Origin: DASRFA01 sp035651755 | GTDB taxonomy: Bacteria; Desulfobacterota; Binatia; UBA12015 | Reading direction: 5' to 3' | Assembly (NCBI GenBank): GCA_035651755.1 | Contig: DASRFA010000015.1 | Coordinates: forward strand, 1-64,000 | Length of the DNA stretch: 64,000 bases | Part shown: positions 43,002 through 52,259 of the stretch, piece after piece | Position numbering within the stretch: position 1 is the first letter of the stretch | Layout of the letters: each line of letters opens with the position of its first letter | Position numbers and translations under genes: made by a program | The notes under the pieces: generated by a model | Told to the model about the DNA's origin: nothing | The model's database searches: none | What the model saw: the letters and a program-made list of their open reading frames with translations, nothing else

Positions 43002-43946
43002 ATGCCCATGCCGGTTCCCAACGTCGTCGCCGCATCCGCGCTCGAGCTCATCGGAAACACCCCGGTCGTGCGCCTGCAGCGCCTTCCCGGCGACGGCGCT
43101 GCGGAGGTCTGGGCGAAGCTCGAGCTCGCGAATCTCGGCGGCAGCGTCAAGGATCGCATCTGTCTCAGCATGATCGAAGCGGCGGAGCGCGAGGGCGTGC
43201 TCCGTCCGGGCGACGTGGTGGTCGAGCCGACGAGCGGGAACACCGGAATCGGGCTCGCGCTCGTGTGCGCGATCAAGGGCTACCGCCTGATCCTCACGAT
43301 GCCGGATACGATGAGCGAGGAGCGCCGGAGCCTCCTCACCGCGTACGGCGCCGAGCTCGTGCTCACGCCCGACACCAGGGGCATGCACGGCGCGATCGCG
43401 CGCGCCGAGGAGATCGCGCGCCGGGAGCCGCGCGCCTTCATGCCGCAGCAGTTCCGGAACCCGGCCAATCCCGACGCCCACCGCCACGGAACCGCGCGCG
43501 AGATCCTCTCGCAGCTCCCGCAGCTCGATGCGTTCGTCGCGGGCGTCGGCACCGGCGGCACCATCACGGGCGTCGGCACGGTGCTGCACGCGGAGCGGCC
43601 GGGCTGCCTGGTGGTCGCGGTCGAGCCGGAGCGCTCGCCCGTTCTCTCCGGCGGCGAGCCGGGGTATCACAAGATCCAGGGCATCGGCGCGGGGTTCGTG
43701 CCCGAGAACCTCGATCCCGAGGCCTACGATCGCGTGATGACCGTGACCGACGAGGACGCAGCCGACACCGCGAGGCGAATCGCGCGCGACGAGGGGTTGC
43801 TCGTCGGGATCTCCTCGGGCGCGAACTGCTGGGCGGCGATCCAGGTCGCGCGCGAGCTCGGCGCCGGAAAGGTCGTCCTCACCGTCTTCTGCGACACCGG
43901 CGAGCGCTACCTGACGACCGACCTCTTCCGCGCCGCCGGGATCTGA
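43002..43946 (+). CDS. cysK: Cysteine synthase (O-acetylserine sulfhydrylase)
   Basis: A 314-residue PLP enzyme making cysteine from O-acetylserine and sulfide. It starts at ATG 43002 (a second Met follows at 43008). Hallmarks are LELIGNTPVVRLQRL, the PLP lysine in LGGSVKDRI (about K50), EPTSGNTGIGLALV, the phosphate loop GVGTGGTITGVG, GIGAGFVPENLD and GISSGANCWAA. It is directly coupled to larE (TGATG), so cysteine and sulfur transfer may be linked. No cysE is seen. Confidence 0.95.
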   Translation: MPMPVPNVVAASALELIGNTPVVRLQRLPGDGAAEVWAKLELANLGGSVKDRICLSMIEAAEREGVLRPGDVVVEPTSGNTGIGLALVCAIKGYRLILTMPDTMSEERRSLLTAYGAELVLTPDTRGMHGAIARAEEIARREPRAFMPQQFRNPANPDAHRHGTAREILSQLPQLDAFVAGVGTGGTITGVGTVLHAERPGCLVVAVEPERSPVLSGGEPGYHKIQGIGAGFVPENLDPEAYDRVMTVTDEDAADTARRIARDEGLLVGISSGANCWAAIQVARELGAGKVVLTVFCDTGERYLTTDLFRAAGI

Positions 43947-44830
43947 TGCGCGCGCTCGCGCGCGAGAACGCTGCCATGGAGATCGAGCCGATCGGCGACC
44001 TCGCGGAACCGTCGCCCGTCGCACGGAAGGTCGCGCGCCTGCGCGCGATCGTTCGGTCGCTCGACTCCGCCGTCGTCGCGTACTCGGGCGGCGTCGACTC
44101 GGCGTTCGTCCTCCGGATCGCGGTGGAGCAGCTGGGGGAGCGCGCGCTCGCCGTCACGACGAGCTCCGCCGCGGTGCCGGCGCACGAGCTGGCGGAGGCG
44201 CGCGAGCTCGCCCGCGCGGTCGGCGGCCGGCACGTCGTCGTATCGACCGACGAGGTCGCGATCGCGGACTACGCGAAGAACCCGATCAACCGGTGCTACT
44301 TCTGCAAGGACAACCTCTATCGCATCTGCCATGAGCACGCGGAGCGCCACGGGCTCGCGGCGATCGTCGACGGCGTCAACGTCGACGACCTCGGCGACCA
44401 CCGCCCGGGGCTCGGCGCGGCCGCCGAGCAGCGGATCCGGCACCCGCTGGTGGAGGCCGGGATGACGAAGAGCGACGTTCGGGAGGCGAGCCGGGCGCTC
44501 GGCCTGGCGACGGCCGAGAAGCCCGCGTCGCCCTGCCTCGCGTCGCGCTTCCCCTACGGGACCGCGATCACCCACGAGCGGCTCCACCAGGTGGAGCGTG
44601 CCGAGGCGGCGCTCAGAGCGCTCGGGTTCCGGGAGTTCCGCGTCCGCTACGAGGAGGCGACGGCGCGGCTCGAGATCGCCGAGGCGGAGATCGCGCGCTG
44701 CCTCGATCCCGAGCTCCGGCGCGCGATCGTCGCCGCGGTGCGCGAGGCCGGCTTCGCGCGCGTGGTGCTGGACCTGGCCGGGTTCCGGAGCGGCGGCCTG
44801 AACCCCGAACCGCACCGCCAAAGGCCCTGA
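43946..44830 (+). CDS. larE: ATP-dependent sacrificial sulfur transferase LarE
   Basis: A 294-residue PP-loop enzyme starting at ATG 43946, overlapping the cysK stop; an internal Met at 43976 is a possible start. The PP-loop is VAYSGGVDSAFVLRIA. NPINRCYFCKDNLYRIC holds the cysteines, one of which corresponds in position to the sacrificial Cys of LarE. KPASPCLASRFPYGTAIT and RFPYG complete the family pattern. LarE donates sulfur to the nickel-pincer cofactor of lactate racemase. LarB, LarC and LarA are not in the window, so the product may serve another racemase or a different sulfur need. Confidence 0.9.
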   Translation: MRALARENAAMEIEPIGDLAEPSPVARKVARLRAIVRSLDSAVVAYSGGVDSAFVLRIAVEQLGERALAVTTSSAAVPAHELAEARELARAVGGRHVVVSTDEVAIADYAKNPINRCYFCKDNLYRICHEHAERHGLAAIVDGVNVDDLGDHRPGLGAAAEQRIRHPLVEAGMTKSDVREASRALGLATAEKPASPCLASRFPYGTAITHERLHQVERAEAALRALGFREFRVRYEEATARLEIAEAEIARCLDPELRRAIVAAVREAGFARVVLDLAGFRSGGLNPEPHRQRP

Positions 44831-44872
44831 AGGCCGGTCAGGGCGCGCAGCGCGACGAGCCGTGAGGCGCGC

Positions 44873-45358
44873 TCAGGGCGCGAAGATCGTCCGCAGCTCC
44901 TCCATGATCTTCTCTTCGGGGTGCTGGCGGGCGATCGCGAGCTCCTTCACGAGGAGGTTGCGCGCGGTGTCGAGCATCTTCCGCTCGCCGAACGAGAGCT
45001 CCTTGTCTCCCTTCAGGACGAACAGGTCGCGCAGCACCTTGGCGATCTCCAGGACGGAGCCCGTCTTGATCTTCTCGGTGTACTCGCGATAGCGACGATT
45101 CCAGGTCTGCTGGTCGATCTCGACCTTCTTGTCGCGCAGGATCTTGTACACCTTGGTGACCATGTCCTTGCCGATGATCCGGCGGAGCCCCACGGACTCG
45201 ACGTTCTCGGTTGGGACCATGATGGTCATGTCGCTCTCCAGGAAGCGGAGCATGTAGAACTTCTTCTCCGTCCCGGCGATCGTCCGGCTCTGGATGCTCT
45301 CGATGACGCCGACTCCATGTGCCGGATACACGACCTTTTCCCCAACTTTAAACGACAT
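44873..45358 (-). CDS. carD: CarD-family transcription regulator
   Basis: A 161-residue protein that binds RNA polymerase beta through its N-terminal Tudor-like domain and stabilises open promoter complexes. The start is ATG 45356-45358 after a GGAGG-containing leader. The RNAP-interacting domain reads FKVGEKVVYPAHGVGVIESI and FYMLRFLESDMTIMVPTENV. The helical DNA-binding domain has WNRRYREYTEKIKTGSVLEI and LSFGERKMLDTARNLLVKEL, ending EEKIMEELRTIFAP. It converges on larE and has a readable promoter and palindrome upstream. Confidence 0.95.
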   Translation of the reverse strand: MSFKVGEKVVYPAHGVGVIESIQSRTIAGTEKKFYMLRFLESDMTIMVPTENVESVGLRRIIGKDMVTKVYKILRDKKVEIDQQTWNRRYREYTEKIKTGSVLEIAKVLRDLFVLKGDKELSFGERKMLDTARNLLVKELAIARQHPEEKIMEELRTIFAP

Positions 45359-45388
45359 AAGGGCGGGACCCTCCAGGAACGCGGGCGA

Positions 45389-45417
45389 ATTCTAACGGAA
45401 ATTTACACTTGAAGCAA
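45389..45417 (-). promoter_or_regulatory. carD promoter
   Basis: On the minus strand TTGCTT (45412-45417), exactly 17 bases, then TAGAAT (45389-45394). Both boxes are four or more of six to consensus and the surroundings are AT-rich for this genome. The start point would be near 45382, giving a leader of about 24 bases with GGAGG before the ATG at 45358. Confidence 0.7.
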
Positions 45418-45443
45418 CAATGGACGTTCGTCGACCGTAGCCT

Positions 45444-45458
45444 CATAACGACGTTATG
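45444..45458. promoter_or_regulatory. Palindrome upstream of the carD promoter
   Basis: CATAACG (45444-45450), one A, then CGTTATG (45452-45458): a perfect 7-base inverted repeat. It lies about 62 to 76 bases upstream of the predicted carD start point and 12 bases from the stop of rimI. Such a site could bind an activator dimer. Confidence 0.4.
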
Positions 45459-45469
45459 GGCGCGACGCG

Positions 45470-45973
45470 TCAGCCGCTCGCCGCCCACTCCGCGACGAGC
45501 GCGTGGTGGCGTGGCGCATAGTAGTCGCGACGGCGGCGAACCACGCGGAATCCGAGCGATTCGTAGAGCGCCCGGGCCGGCAGGTTGCGCTCCGAGACCT
45601 CGAGCGTGACGACGCGCGCCCCCTTCCGCCGGGCTTCGGCCAGGAGGAGCCGCAGGAGCCTACGGCCGAGCCCCCGGCCCCGCACGGTGGAAGCCGCGGC
45701 GAGGTTCAGGAGGTGCATCTCGTCCGCGACGTGCCACCGGACGAGGTAGCCGACGACGGCGGCGGGATCGCCGCGCGGGTGGGCCACGAGCGAGCGCGAG
45801 AACGGGACGTCGAGCTCGTGCTCGAACGCGCTCCTCGGCCAAGGGTGGTCGAAGGAGGTACGCTCGATCCGGACCACCTGGCTCAGGTCCTCGCGCGTCA
45901 TCGGGCGCACCAGGAAGCGTTGGCGCGGGCGTCGCCGCGCGACGGTCACCAGCGCACGAGCGCGGACGCCCAC
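45470..45973 (-). CDS. rimI: Ribosomal-protein-alanine N-acetyltransferase, RimI-like
   Basis: A 167-residue GNAT enzyme starting at ATG 45971-45973. The core has RPMTREDLSQVVRIERTSF, the acetyl-CoA loop AAASTVRGRGLGRRLLRLLL, and TLEVSERNLPARALYESLGF with the usual C-terminal VVRRRRDYY. RimI acetylates the N-terminal alanine of ribosomal protein S18. It overlaps the end of the KAS III gene by 28 bases, so the two are probably coupled. A more general GNAT function cannot be excluded. Confidence 0.85.
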   Translation of the reverse strand: MGVRARALVTVARRRPRQRFLVRPMTREDLSQVVRIERTSFDHPWPRSAFEHELDVPFSRSLVAHPRGDPAAVVGYLVRWHVADEMHLLNLAAASTVRGRGLGRRLLRLLLAEARRKGARVVTLEVSERNLPARALYESLGFRVVRRRRDYYAPRHHALVAEWAASG

Positions 45974-46953
45974 GTGAAGCCCGCCCCGAACGCCGCCAGG
46001 CAGACGAGCTTACCCGCGCTCACGCGCCCGTCCGCGATCGCCTCGGAGAGCGCGAGCGGGATCGAGGCGGCCGTCGTGTTGCCGTAGCGCTCGATGTTGT
46101 TCACCACCTTCGACTCGTCGAGCTCGAGGCCCATCGCGACCATCTGGTTGATGCGCAGGTTCGCCTGGTGCGGGATCAGGACGTCGAGCTGCGAGAGGTC
46201 GAGGTCGTTGTAGGCGAGCGCCTCGCGGATCACCTCGGGGAAGCGGGTCACGGCGTGCCGGAACACGAACTTCCCCTGCATGCGGGGGAACGCGCTCGGA
46301 TCGGGGCCGTCCAGGTCCTCGGGCGCGATGCGCGGGCGGCGGCGGCTCGCGGCCGCTTCGAGCCAGAGCTTCTCGGCGTACTTGCCGTCGGCGTGGAGGT
46401 GCGTCGACAGGATGCCGCGCTCGGGCTCGGGCGACGGGCCGAGGACGACGGCGCCCGCTCCGTCGCCGAAGATGACGGCGACCTCCCGGCCGCGCGTCGT
46501 GAGGTCGAGCCCCGTCGAGTGGATCTCGCCGCCGACGACGAGCGCGTGGCGCGCGCGCCCCGCGCGGATCGCCGCGTCGGCGCACGCGAGGCTGTAGATG
46601 AACCCGGAGCACTGGTTCTTGACGTCGAACGCGGGCACGCGGCGCGCGCCGAGCTTCGACGCGAGGAGGCACGCCGACGCGGGCCAGTCGATGTCGGGCG
46701 AAAGCGTCGCGAAGACGATCAAGTCGATGTCCGAGACGCCGAGGCCGGCGGAGCGCAGCGCCTCCTCCGCGGCGATCTTTCCGAGATCGCTCGCACCGCA
46801 GTCGGCCGCGACGTGCCGGCGCTCGCGGATGCCGGTGCGCTGCTGGATCCAGTCGTCCGACGTGTCCATCACGCGGCTCAGGTCGTCGTTCGTCACGACG
46901 CGATCCGGAACCGCGGTGCCGATGCCCAGGATGTGCGATCGCAGAACCGCCAT
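45946..46953 (-). CDS. fabH: 3-oxoacyl-ACP synthase III (KAS III)
   Basis: A 335-residue condensing enzyme starting at ATG 46951-46953. It joins acetyl-CoA to malonyl-ACP to begin fatty-acid synthesis. The triad is complete: C115 in KNQCSGFIYSL, H262 in IPHQANLRINQ and N292 in RYGNTTAASIPL. ILGIGTAVPDRVVTNDDL at the N-terminus and TSDDWIQQRTGIRERR are typical FabH motifs. A divergent homologue follows directly upstream on the same strand, and a ferredoxin fusion gene precedes that one. Confidence 0.92.
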   Translation of the reverse strand: MAVLRSHILGIGTAVPDRVVTNDDLSRVMDTSDDWIQQRTGIRERRHVAADCGASDLGKIAAEEALRSAGLGVSDIDLIVFATLSPDIDWPASACLLASKLGARRVPAFDVKNQCSGFIYSLACADAAIRAGRARHALVVGGEIHSTGLDLTTRGREVAVIFGDGAGAVVLGPSPEPERGILSTHLHADGKYAEKLWLEAAASRRRPRIAPEDLDGPDPSAFPRMQGKFVFRHAVTRFPEVIREALAYNDLDLSQLDVLIPHQANLRINQMVAMGLELDESKVVNNIERYGNTTAASIPLALSEAIADGRVSAGKLVCLAAFGAGFTWASALVRW

Positions 46954-46970
46954 GCGACCTCCGCTTCCCC

Positions 46971-47987
46971 TCACGCCTCGAGCGCCGCCGCGCCGTACGT
47001 GAAGCCCGGCCCCGCCGCGACCAGGAGCGCCCGCGCGCCCGCGTGGAGCGCGACCAGCCGGCGCGCGAGCGCGATCGCGATCCCGCCCGCCATCACGTGG
47101 CCGAACTCGCGCGTCGGAACGACCGTCCGCTCGCGCGCGACCCCGAGCGCTTCGCCGGCATCGCCCGCGACCGCCGGGTCGACGTAGTCGATCACGAGAA
47201 GGTCGACGTCCGAGGGCCGCCACCCGGCCGCGTCGAGCACCTCGCGCGCGGCCGCGCCGAGCCGATCGCGAGCGATCGGAGCGAGCGCGGCGAGGTCGCC
47301 GCGTGGGAAGTGCTTGCCGGCGGCGATGTCCGCCGCGGTGATGCGAACCGGCGTCTGGTAGCTCGCGGGATACTCGCACCAGAAGCGATCGGCGAGCTCG
47401 CCCTCGGTCGTCCAGCGCACCGCGACCAGGCGCGGGCCCGAGTCGGCCTGGCCGACGACGGCCGCCGCCGCGCCGTCGCCGAAGCGCGGCGTCATGTCGC
47501 GGCCGCGGGGCGTCGCATCGAGACCGCCCGCGTGGACCTCGCCCGCGGCAATCAGCATCCGCGCGTAGCGCGCGTCGCGGCCGCCCCGCGGAGCGGGCAC
47601 CGCGGCGAACGAGCTCGCGAGGTCGAGCGCGCAGAGGAAGCCCGCGGTCTGCGCGCGGACGTCGAGCGCGCCGACCGTCGGAGCGCCGAGCTTCTCCTGC
47701 AGGTAGCAGGCGGCGCCCGGGAACGTGACGTCCGGCGTCGCGGTCGCGAAGACGATCAGACCGAGCTCGTCGACCGTCGTGCGCGCGGCCGCGAGCGCGT
47801 CGCGCGCGGCGCGCAGCGCGAGGTCCGAAGGGCCCTCCCCGTCCGCAGCGCGATGGCGCTCCGCGATCCCGGTCCGGGCCGCGATGTCGGCGGCCGGCTC
47901 TCCCAGCGCGGCCGCGAGCTCCTCGTTCGAAACGATCTGCGGCGGCAGGCAGTGGCCGAGGCCGAGGACCCGCAGGTCAGGCGGCAT
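46971..47987 (-). CDS. KAS III-like protein lacking the catalytic triad
   Basis: A 338-residue thiolase-fold protein starting at ATG 47985-47987. The overall pattern follows FabH (LRVLGLGHCLPPQIVSNEEL, DIAARTGIAERH, IVFATATPDVTFPGAACYL, FGDGAAAAVVG) but the three catalytic residues are replaced. The Cys position is T114 (RAQTAGFLCAL), the HQAN motif is DYVD (His becomes D267), and the GNT Asn is H297 (EFGHVMAGG). It is thus probably not a condensing enzyme and may act as a partner of the intact KAS III next to it, or as a lyase/hydrolase. The stop codon region and gene order suggest one operon. Confidence 0.85.
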   Translation of the reverse strand: MPPDLRVLGLGHCLPPQIVSNEELAAALGEPAADIAARTGIAERHRAADGEGPSDLALRAARDALAAARTTVDELGLIVFATATPDVTFPGAACYLQEKLGAPTVGALDVRAQTAGFLCALDLASSFAAVPAPRGGRDARYARMLIAAGEVHAGGLDATPRGRDMTPRFGDGAAAAVVGQADSGPRLVAVRWTTEGELADRFWCEYPASYQTPVRITAADIAAGKHFPRGDLAALAPIARDRLGAAAREVLDAAGWRPSDVDLLVIDYVDPAVAGDAGEALGVARERTVVPTREFGHVMAGGIAIALARRLVALHAGARALLVAAGPGFTYGAAALEA

Positions 47988-49407
47988 CCGCGGCGCCGGG
48001 CATGTGGCTCGCGACCGACTGCTTCAGGATCACGACGTCGAGGTTCTTGTCGCGATAGCGGTACACGAAGCCGAAGCAGCGCTCGCCGAGCGGGATCCGG
48101 GTCGTGAAATCGGGCGGGAACGCGGGCGCGCTCGCGGCGACCGTCCGGAGCCGCGGGTCGATGACCTTTCCATGCACCTCGAACCAGCTCGACCGCAGCG
48201 AGAGCGCGAGCCCGTAGTCCGGCATCTCGTCGCCGAGGCCGAGCTCTTCCTTGATGCCCGATGGCGGGATGCGGCGCGGCAGCTCGAGCCGGAAGACGTA
48301 CCCGCCAGGTCGCTCCTCGACGGCGAAGATCTCGCCGTAGCGCCGCTCGCGCTCGCGCTTCTCGTCGAACGCGCCGGCGGTCTGGTAGTAGCCCTCGACC
48401 GCAACCTCGCCGGTCGACCGGCCGCCGCTGAACCGGTTCGCGATCGGCAGCACGAGCGGGACGAGCGCCGGTCCGTAGAAGCTTCCGCGCCACACGATCT
48501 CGGAGGTCGGCCGCGCGAAGATGACGGCCTCGCGGAGGCGCGCGATCGCCTCGAGGATCGCCGCGAGGAGCCCGTAGAAGAACCAGGGGCGCACCGCGTC
48601 GCTGTAGAGGCTGTCGCCTCGCACGAGGACGGCGAACGCGGTCAGGACGAGCGGCAGCGCGACGACGTGCATCAGGATGTTGAGGCCGGTCGCACCAGCG
48701 GCGCTGAACACGCGCGGGTTCCCGACGCTCGCCTCGAGGCGCGCCTTGATCCCCGCGGGAAGCGCACCGAGCAGCGGCTGCGAGAGGGCGATGACGAGGC
48801 GAAGCGGCGCCGGGAGCGTCCCCGGCCCCGCGCTCGGGCTCGCGAGCTCGAGCGCCTCCTCGTAGTCGATCGGCAGCTCGCCGCTGAAGGGAGCCGTCCG
48901 CGGCGCGGGCTGCTGGAGCGGCGCCGCCACCTTCTTCTCGACCTTGCCGATCCGGACGACCGGCGCGGGCGCGGCGGCCTTGGCGGCGGGGGCGGCGGCC
49001 GGAGCGGCGGCTGCGGCGGCCGCGGGGGCCGCGGGGGCGTCGCCGGCGGCCGCGGCCGGAGCGGCGCCGTCGCCGCCGACCTTGAAGCGCGACGGGAAGT
49101 CCGGCCCGAAGGTCTTGTCGGGATGGAGCTCCTGCGCCCGCGTCAGGAGGAGCTGCTCGCTCTCCACGATGTTCGGGTTCGGGATGCAGCAATCGACCGG
49201 GCACACCGCGGCACAGGCCTCGTGGTCGTAGAAGCCGACGCACTCGGTGCACTTCTCGGGGACGATGTAGAAGATCTCGTTGCTCAGCGCGGCGTGCTTC
49301 GCGCCCTGCCAGTCGTACTCCACCCCGCCCTGGTAGATCGCGGTGTTGGGACACTCGGGCTCGCACGCTCCGCAGTTGATGCACTCGTCGGTGATCATCG
49401 TCGCCAT
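47977..49407 (-). CDS. Fusion: 2x[4Fe-4S] ferredoxin, membrane segment, Hsp20-like domain
   Basis: A 476-residue protein with an unusual domain order, starting at ATG 49405-49407. Residues 1-75 are a YfhL-type dicluster ferredoxin: C9, C12, C15, C19 (DECINCGACEPECP) and C53, C56, C65, C69 (KCTECVGFYDHEACAAVCP). A linker of about 60 residues is almost all Ala and Pro (110-170). Two hydrophobic helices follow (about 242-263 and 274-298), then a beta-rich domain (355-465) with AVEERPGGYVFRLELPRRIP and SWFEVHGKVIDPRL that resembles the Hsp20/CS sandwich. The stop overlaps the KAS-like start. It may tether a ferredoxin to the membrane; I know no described function. Confidence 0.8.
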   Translation of the reverse strand: MATMITDECINCGACEPECPNTAIYQGGVEYDWQGAKHAALSNEIFYIVPEKCTECVGFYDHEACAAVCPVDCCIPNPNIVESEQLLLTRAQELHPDKTFGPDFPSRFKVGGDGAAPAAAAGDAPAAPAAAAAAAPAAAPAAKAAAPAPVVRIGKVEKKVAAPLQQPAPRTAPFSGELPIDYEEALELASPSAGPGTLPAPLRLVIALSQPLLGALPAGIKARLEASVGNPRVFSAAGATGLNILMHVVALPLVLTAFAVLVRGDSLYSDAVRPWFFYGLLAAILEAIARLREAVIFARPTSEIVWRGSFYGPALVPLVLPIANRFSGGRSTGEVAVEGYYQTAGAFDEKRERERRYGEIFAVEERPGGYVFRLELPRRIPPSGIKEELGLGDEMPDYGLALSLRSSWFEVHGKVIDPRLRTVAASAPAFPPDFTTRIPLGERCFGFVYRYRDKNLDVVILKQSVASHMPGAADAA

Positions 49408-49546
49408 CGCGACAAAACCTCCAAGAATCTCGAGTCGGGGCCGTGGGTCCCGCGCCCGCGCGCGTGCCAATCCCCGGCCTCCGGAGACGAACGAAGGACT
49501 CTAGCGACTGACTTCGGGGCAGACAAGGAAGCGTTCGCCCTCCACC

Positions 49547-49574
49547 TTGCATGTCGTCCCGGCGTGGCTATGGT
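49547..49574 (+). promoter_or_regulatory. Possible groEL promoter
   Basis: TTGCAT (49547-49552), 16 bases, TATGGT (49569-49574) in the 246-base region between the divergent ferredoxin fusion and groEL. Transcription would start near 49581, about 73 bases before the ATG. No CIRCE inverted repeat (TTAGCACTC-N9-GAGTGCTAA) is present in this region. Confidence 0.4.
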
Positions 49575-49653
49575 CCGCGTGCCCGGGCGACGGGCCGTCG
49601 CACGGCCTCGCCTGCGGGGACGCGATCTCGATCCAAGAAGGAGACGACACGCC

Positions 49654-51278
<1,625 letters not shown>

Positions 51279-51285
<7 letters not shown>

Positions 51286-51902
51286 GAGGGAGCGTCGCCG
51301 CGTCGGGCACGTTGCTCCAGCGCGCTGAAGACCTCGTCGAAGCGCGCGCGGGCGGCGGCTTCGCTGGCGGCGTTCTCGATCACGTAGTCGGCGCGGGCGA
51401 CCTTCTCGGCGAGAGGCATCTGCGAGCGGATGCGGTCGTCGGCCTGCTCCGGCGTGAGCGCATTGCGAGCGCAAAGCCGCGCGCGCTGCAGCTCCGGTGA
51501 CGTCGTGACGACGACGAGGGGCCGCCAGGCTTCGACCTGGCCGTTCTCGACGAGGAGCGCCGACTCGTAGACGACGATCGGGCTTCCGCTGCGCTCGGCC
51601 GCGGCGATCCGATCGACCACGAGCTGCCCGATGAACGGGAAGGTCGCGTTCATGAGGCGCCTGCGCAGGCGATCGTCCGCGAAGATCGTGCGGCCGAGCG
51701 CCGCGCGGTCGAGCGTGCCGTCGTGCAGGAGCACGCCCTCACCGAACTCCGCGACGACGGCCGCGAGCCCCGGCGTGCCGGGGGCGACCGCGTCGCGCGC
51801 CGCCTGATCGTCGTCGACGACCGGCACGCCGCGCTCGCGGAAGAACCGCGCGACCAGGCTCTTGCCGCAGGCGATCCCGCCGGTGAGGCCCACGCGCAGC
51901 AT
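51279..51902 (-). CDS. coaE: Dephospho-CoA kinase
   Basis: A 207-residue P-loop kinase performing the last step of coenzyme A synthesis. It starts at ATG 51900-51902. The nucleotide site is GLTGGIACGKSLVARFF, followed by PVVDDDQAARDAV (substrate loop), FPFIGQLVVDRIAAAER and YESALLVENGQVEAW. PLVVVTTSPELQRARLCARN and AEKVARADYVIENAAS complete the family pattern. The length is normal. Confidence 0.94.
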
Positions 51903-51958
51903 GCGGAGGCGCAGTCGTACCGACCCGCCCCCGAAGCCACAACCTCGCCTTGCCGGCG

Positions 51959-52246
51959 ATGAGCGATCCCGATAGATCGACGCCGATGTACTTCGTCACC
52001 ATGGGAAAGCCGGGCTACGTGCTCTTCTCGACGACGCCGCAAGGCCGCGCCGCGATCGGGCTCACGGAAACCGGCGTGGTCCGGCTTCTGGCCCCGGGCG
52101 ACCAGAAGGGAGAGTGGCGCACGCTTCGCGAGTGGCCGACCCGCGCCTACTCCCACACCGACCTCTTCGTCATGCTCGGCGGGATGGCGGAGCCCGAGCG
52201 CGCCGAGGACCTGCTCGCCTCGCTGCCGCGAGAGACGCTCTCCTGA
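51959..52246 (+). CDS. Small conserved-looking protein of unknown function
   Basis: A 95-residue protein from ATG 51959 (TTG 51950 would add three residues). It has no signal peptide or membrane segment. It reads as one small alpha/beta domain: MYFVTMGKPGYVLFSTTPQG, GLTETGVVRLLAPGDQKGEW, then helices DLFVMLGGMAEPERAEDLLA. It precedes the first CoA-transferase gene by 13 bases on the same strand, so it may be co-transcribed with it. I do not recognise the family. Confidence 0.6.
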   Translation: MSDPDRSTPMYFVTMGKPGYVLFSTTPQGRAAIGLTETGVVRLLAPGDQKGEWRTLREWPTRAYSHTDLFVMLGGMAEPERAEDLLASLPRETLS

Positions 52247-52259
52247 ACGAGGCGCGACG

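Noticed and set aside
49408..49653. A CIRCE (HrcA) operator before groEL
   Set aside because: No TTAGCACTC-N9-GAGTGCTAA-like pair is present in this region.
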